This document shows positions 60,922-64,000 of a stretch of 64,000 nt of DNA, piece by piece (position 1 is the stretch's first letter; every line of letters begins with the position of its first letter). The notes beneath the pieces are model-generated. The model was given only the letters and a program-made list of their open reading frames with translations. It was not told the DNA's origin and searched no databases. Position numbers and translations under genes: made by a program. Origin of the DNA: Solirubrobacterales bacterium (GTDB taxonomy: Bacteria; Actinomycetota; Thermoleophilia; Solirubrobacterales; Solirubrobacteraceae); NCBI GenBank assembly GCA_026392255.1, contig JAPLCJ010000017.1, positions 1 to 64,000 of the forward strand. Reading direction: 5' to 3'.

Positions 60922-62049
60922 ATGAGACTTCCCCCAACACCCACAGAACTTAGTGCAGCTGCTGCCAATGCATTCGACCGTGTTACCCGCGGTGGAGTCG
61001 CCGACCTCAGGCAGATGCCGCGCGCCGTTGTTGACGAGGGCCCTCAGCGCACCGTCTACCGCTACCACCCAACGGCAAAGGTCCGGAATGACCTGCCACC
61101 AGTTCTACTGATTCCCCCTCTCGCGGCGCCAGCCCTCTGCTTCGACCTTCGTCGAGGCTGTTCGATCATCGAACACGAGCTATCGATTGGCCGGCGTGTG
61201 TACATGCTCGACTATGGGTCAATCGCCTTCTCAGACCGAGACCTCGGCCTGGAGCACTGGTTTGAAGAGGTAATACCTGAGGCCATCAAGAGCGTTGCCC
61301 ACGACTCGCTTGCACCTGAAATCGACGCTTGGGGCTGGTGCCTTGGCGGCATCATGACCATGCTCGCCGTGGCCGACCGCCCTGAGCTCCCCGTGCGATC
61401 AATCGCGCTCGTCGCAAGTCCGTTTGACTTCACCCAAGTCCCGCTGATCGCACCGCTGCGACCGCTGGCCAACGCAGGCGGTGGCGCAGGAGCGATGGCG
61501 ATCTTCAAGATTCTCGGTGGCGCGCCCGCTCCTCTCGTGAAGCGCGCCTACCAACTCGCTGGCTTTGACAAGTATGTAACTAAGCCAGTGGCGATCCTCC
61601 AAAACCTCGATGACCGTGAGTTCCTCGCACAGATCGAAGCCGTTGACCGGTTCATGGATTCAATGCTCGCCTACCCCGGTAGGACTTTCGGGCAGCTCTA
61701 CCACCGATTCTTCCGGACCAATGACCTAGCCTCGGGATTCCTCGATGTTGACGGTCGCCGGATCAACCTCTCCGATGTGCGCCAACCGGTGCTCTCCATC
61801 GCAGGGAGTGGTGACGGCATTGCCCCCGCGGGCTCAGTCCACCACATTGGCGACCTACTACCAAGCGCTGCCTCAGTGACCATTGACACCGCTCCCGGTG
61901 GGCATCTGGGAGTGCTGACCGGGCGCTCTGCCCGCACAACCACTTGGGCAAAGGTGGACAAGTTCTTTGAGGACCCACTCGCAGGAGTCAAGGCCAAGAA
62001 GGCTCCTGCGGCCCGGGCGAAAAAGAAAGCAGCCCGAAAAGCTGCTTAA
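60922..62049 (+). CDS. PhaC-like polyhydroxyalkanoate synthase-family protein
   Basis: A 375-residue alpha/beta-fold protein with a Cys nucleophile in AWGWCLGGIMT (Cys140) in place of the serine lipase box, Asp298 in AGSGDGIAP and His328 in PGGHLGVLTG. The Cys-box, Asp and PGGHxGV pattern is that of class III PHA synthases, which polymerise 3-hydroxyacyl-CoA. No phaE, phaA or phaB is adjacent, so it may also be a related acyltransferase. Residues 357-375 are a Lys/Ala tail (AKKKAARKAA). Stop codon shares TTAA with the convergent desaturase gene. Confidence 0.85.
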   Translation: MRLPPTPTELSAAAANAFDRVTRGGVADLRQMPRAVVDEGPQRTVYRYHPTAKVRNDLPPVLLIPPLAAPALCFDLRRGCSIIEHELSIGRRVYMLDYGSIAFSDRDLGLEHWFEEVIPEAIKSVAHDSLAPEIDAWGWCLGGIMTMLAVADRPELPVRSIALVASPFDFTQVPLIAPLRPLANAGGGAGAMAIFKILGGAPAPLVKRAYQLAGFDKYVTKPVAILQNLDDREFLAQIEAVDRFMDSMLAYPGRTFGQLYHRFFRTNDLASGFLDVDGRRINLSDVRQPVLSIAGSGDGIAPAGSVHHIGDLLPSAASVTIDTAPGGHLGVLTGRSARTTTWAKVDKFFEDPLAGVKAKKAPAARAKKKAARKAA

Positions 62050-62906
62050 AGAGCTGGGGCCTTGGGCTTAGTTGGCTCAACCTCAGCCGGAGCCCAACCT
62101 GGTTTGCGGAACAGGTAGCCCAGTTTCGTTCCCCAGTGCTTGGTTGACCTGACGTCTGTGATCAGGTCCGCCCACTCATGCGTGGCCACGCGCAGCGGGT
62201 TGAACGAGTCCACGTTCTTGGTCAAGCCGTAGACCACGCGGTCGTCTTCCTCCCGATAAGACCCAAAGAGCCTGTCCCAGATGATCAGCATCCCGCCGTA
62301 GTTACGGTCGAGGTAACCCGTATTAGCCCCATGGTGAACCCGATGGTGCGACGGGGTGTTGAACACATACTCAACTGGGGCTGGGAGTTTGCTGATTTTC
62401 TCTGTGTGCAGACCAAACTGGAACACCAATGAGATTGCCTGCATCAGGATGATCGCGTAGGGCGGGAAGCCAACAAGCGCAAGTGGAAGCCAGAACGGCA
62501 GCGCGTACATCGGCATCCACTCCTGGCGCAGGGCCGTCGACAGGTTGAAGTGCTCACTTGAGTGGTGGATCACATGGCTGGCCCAAATCACACGCACCTC
62601 GTGTGCTGTGCGATGCCACCAGTAGAAGCAAAAGTCCTCAGCCCCGAAGAGCACCGCCCATGGCCACACGTCGTCCATCGGCATTCGCATGGGGCTGGCT
62701 GAGTACACGGCCGCGAGTGCTGCGACCAGAACCAGCTTCCAGAACAGGTTGATTACGACGTTTCCAAGTCCCATCGAGAGCGAAGTGGCGGTGTCCTTGG
62801 GGTCGTAGCCAGGTTCAACTTCGTCGCGATCGAAGTGGTAGGCGATCGCCTCGATCAACACGAGGGCAAAGAAGAATGGAATTGCGGCGCGGACTAGGTC
62901 AAGCAT
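62046..62906 (-). CDS. Sterol desaturase/fatty acid hydroxylase-family membrane protein
   Basis: A 286-residue membrane di-iron enzyme. The histidine clusters are HRTAHE (about 97-102), HVIHHSSEHF (about 111-120), GLHTEK near 172, and SHHRVHHGANTGYLDRNYGG (about 189-208), the usual three-box set of the family plus extra ligands. Helices at about 8-24, 52-70 and 138-168 anchor it. Substrates in the family are sterols, carotenoids, sphingolipids or ether lipids; none can be chosen here. It converges with the PhaC-like gene. Confidence 0.92.
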   Translation of the reverse strand: MLDLVRAAIPFFFALVLIEAIAYHFDRDEVEPGYDPKDTATSLSMGLGNVVINLFWKLVLVAALAAVYSASPMRMPMDDVWPWAVLFGAEDFCFYWWHRTAHEVRVIWASHVIHHSSEHFNLSTALRQEWMPMYALPFWLPLALVGFPPYAIILMQAISLVFQFGLHTEKISKLPAPVEYVFNTPSHHRVHHGANTGYLDRNYGGMLIIWDRLFGSYREEDDRVVYGLTKNVDSFNPLRVATHEWADLITDVRSTKHWGTKLGYLFRKPGWAPAEVEPTKPKAPAL

Positions 62907-62947
62907 CGGGATTTAAGTCTGACACGACAACCAGCCACGCGACGACT

Positions 62948-64000
62948 TCAGCTGCCGGTCAGCGAGGACACCTGCTCCGGGGCACTGCCCAAGAGCGCTG
63001 TAAGTTCGCGCTCGATGCGCTCAGTCACTGCTCCCTCTGACCCGGCTGGGTGCAGCCAAGCTGTGGCGCCCCCTAGACAAGACATTCTTGCCTCCAGTAC
63101 TTCTCCAGAGTCAAGGGTGACCAGGTCCACCCGTTCATCGCCCTCAGCCCAACCCCACGACGTCGTCTTGCTCAACGGTTCTGAGCAGGCGATCAGCCGC
63201 TCGGCGCTGAAGCCAGTCCATGACCCTGAGCCCTTAGGAACATCTAGGAGGGCTGTGATCAACTCTCTGGCTGTGGGATTTGGGGCGGCGCCATCAAGCA
63301 TGGTGAAAACAAGGCAGGGAAGCTGGAGGTCGGCATCGTTGGGCTCCGGAGCGTCAAACAGCCGCGACCGCGCCGAGTCAAGCTGAAAGCCGTTCTCGGC
63401 TAGAACGCGCGCCCAGCGCAGCGCTCCAGTCGCATCTGTCCGCTCAAGACTCACCAGCACGCCACCGACCCTTGTGGCAGCCGCGATCCGGCCGGCTAGG
63501 GCTCTGGCCTCGCGCAGCCACTCCGCGCTGGGGGCGCCGATCCCCAAGCTGACTTCGCGTGGTAGCTCAGCATCCGGAACAACCACTTCACCGAGCATTG
63601 ATCGTGACGAGTGGACGAAGTCCATCCGTCCTGACGCCCATTCCGCGTGCCATGGGTCCCTTAGGTCCCCGATGTGGAACTTAGGTGCAGGGGAATCCCA
63701 CTTGGTCGCGTCAGCGACTGCGATCGCCACCGCCTCCTCACAACGATCCACTGCCCGCAGTTCTGCTTCAGGGGCTGCCTGCGCAATCGCCCTCGTTACA
63801 AGTCCTTGTTCGCAGCCGAGGTCCAACACTGCTGAGGGGGCCAGCTCCTTGACGAGTGCTCTCAGCCATGGGATCTGCTCGGCTAGCAGCGCGCCGGACC
63901 AGAGCCTTGTGATGTCAGCGCTGAGCTCACCCGTAGCGTTCTTTAGCGCGTAGAGGCGCTGTCTGTCAGTGCCTTGCGCTGCTTCGGTGAGGAACTCCTC
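62948..64000 (-). CDS. Methyltransferase-like protein (5' end beyond window)
   Basis: The frame is open to the right edge, so at least 350 residues, N-terminus missing. A class I SAM-binding motif I, VLDLGCEQGLVTRAIAQ, sits about 55 residues in, followed by acidic LRAVDRCEEAV (motif II) and FHIGDLRDPW (motif III). The C-terminal half (FTMLDGAAPNPTARELI, LIACSEPLSKTTSWGW, ARMSCLGGATAWLHPAG) does not match a methyltransferase I know and has a Trp-rich portion. The substrate is unknown. The full protein is probably over 360 residues. Confidence 0.7.
   Translation of the reverse strand, partial: EEFLTEAAQGTDRQRLYALKNATGELSADITRLWSGALLAEQIPWLRALVKELAPSAVLDLGCEQGLVTRAIAQAAPEAELRAVDRCEEAVAIAVADATKWDSPAPKFHIGDLRDPWHAEWASGRMDFVHSSRSMLGEVVVPDAELPREVSLGIGAPSAEWLREARALAGRIAAATRVGGVLVSLERTDATGALRWARVLAENGFQLDSARSRLFDAPEPNDADLQLPCLVFTMLDGAAPNPTARELITALLDVPKGSGSWTGFSAERLIACSEPLSKTTSWGWAEGDERVDLVTLDSGEVLEARMSCLGGATAWLHPAGSEGAVTERIERELTALLGSAPEQVSSLTGS

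Overview
This 64 kb window is a gene-dense, GC-rich stretch of bacterial chromosome. There is no prophage, insertion sequence, CRISPR array, rRNA or origin that I can see. The gene set points to Actinomycetota: an acyl-CoA carboxylase with a small epsilon subunit, a fused tandem WYL regulator of the PafBC kind, a two-domain laccase-like oxidase, a class II B12-dependent ribonucleotide reductase, and a CtaA with a GCPDWPKC motif. A deep-branching class such as Thermoleophilia is my guess, not something the window proves. Genes are packed tightly, with many 4-bp ATGA/GTGA/TTGA overlaps and three convergent pairs whose stop codons share the same four bases. No gene-free stretch exceeds about 240 bp.

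Layout. 1-4.7 kb (minus): sucC-sucD, aminotransferase, SDR and a glycerate kinase cut by the left edge. 4.8-6.3 kb (plus): HAD phosphatase/dehalogenase and a metallo-beta-lactamase fold protein. 6.3-12.0 kb (minus): propionate operon running mutase catalytic chain, carboxylase beta, epsilon, alpha and a GNAT acetyltransferase. 12.1-19.9 kb (plus): MoaD-MoaE fusion, UDP-xylose synthase-like protein, sugar-phosphate transferase, the coupled run ctaA-DMT-DedA-saccharopine dehydrogenase-like, and a SRAP protein. 19.9-25.8 kb (minus): secreted Ala-rich coiled-coil protein, flavin amine oxidase, nrdJ. 26-31.4 kb: galE, tmk, holB-uppP, PHP phosphoesterase, hisN. 31.5-41.1 kb: a block of exported proteins (beta-helix, multicopper oxidase, cupredoxin, PhoD, PQQ-type sugar dehydrogenase with a PKD domain, YceI) plus an MFS exporter. 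41.2-48.5 kb: tRNA-Thr(CGT), then an accessory-looking stretch with two frameshifted secreted-protein genes, a DUF427 protein, a GT-C glycosyltransferase and a large secreted protein of unknown function. 48.6-50.7 kb: groES-groEL behind a perfect CIRCE operator. 50.8-53.0 kb: GDPD-Crp-NUDIX-ASCH operon. 53.1-56.0 kb: rmlA-rmlD-rmlB without rmlC. 56.1-59.8 kb: PPOX-fold protein, fused PafBC, YhaM-like nuclease. 60-64 kb: alpha/beta hydrolase, PhaC-like protein, sterol-desaturase family protein and a partial methyltransferase-like gene.

How it fits together. Propionyl-CoA carboxylase and methylmalonyl-CoA mutase would carry propionyl-CoA to succinyl-CoA, which SucCD links to the TCA cycle and ATP. 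Both the mutase and NrdJ need cobalamin. The UDP-sugar, dTDP-rhamnose, undecaprenyl-phosphate (UppP) and glycosylphosphotransferase genes make a scattered envelope-polysaccharide set. The exported copper oxidase, cupredoxin, PhoD and sugar dehydrogenase suggest periplasmic or extracellular oxidative and phosphate-scavenging chemistry in an aerobe that makes heme A. The least explained parts are the oxidase/beta-helix/cupredoxin cassette (31.5-34.9 kb), the secreted proteins at 45-48 kb, and the histone-like Lys/Ala tails on two proteins at 56-62 kb.
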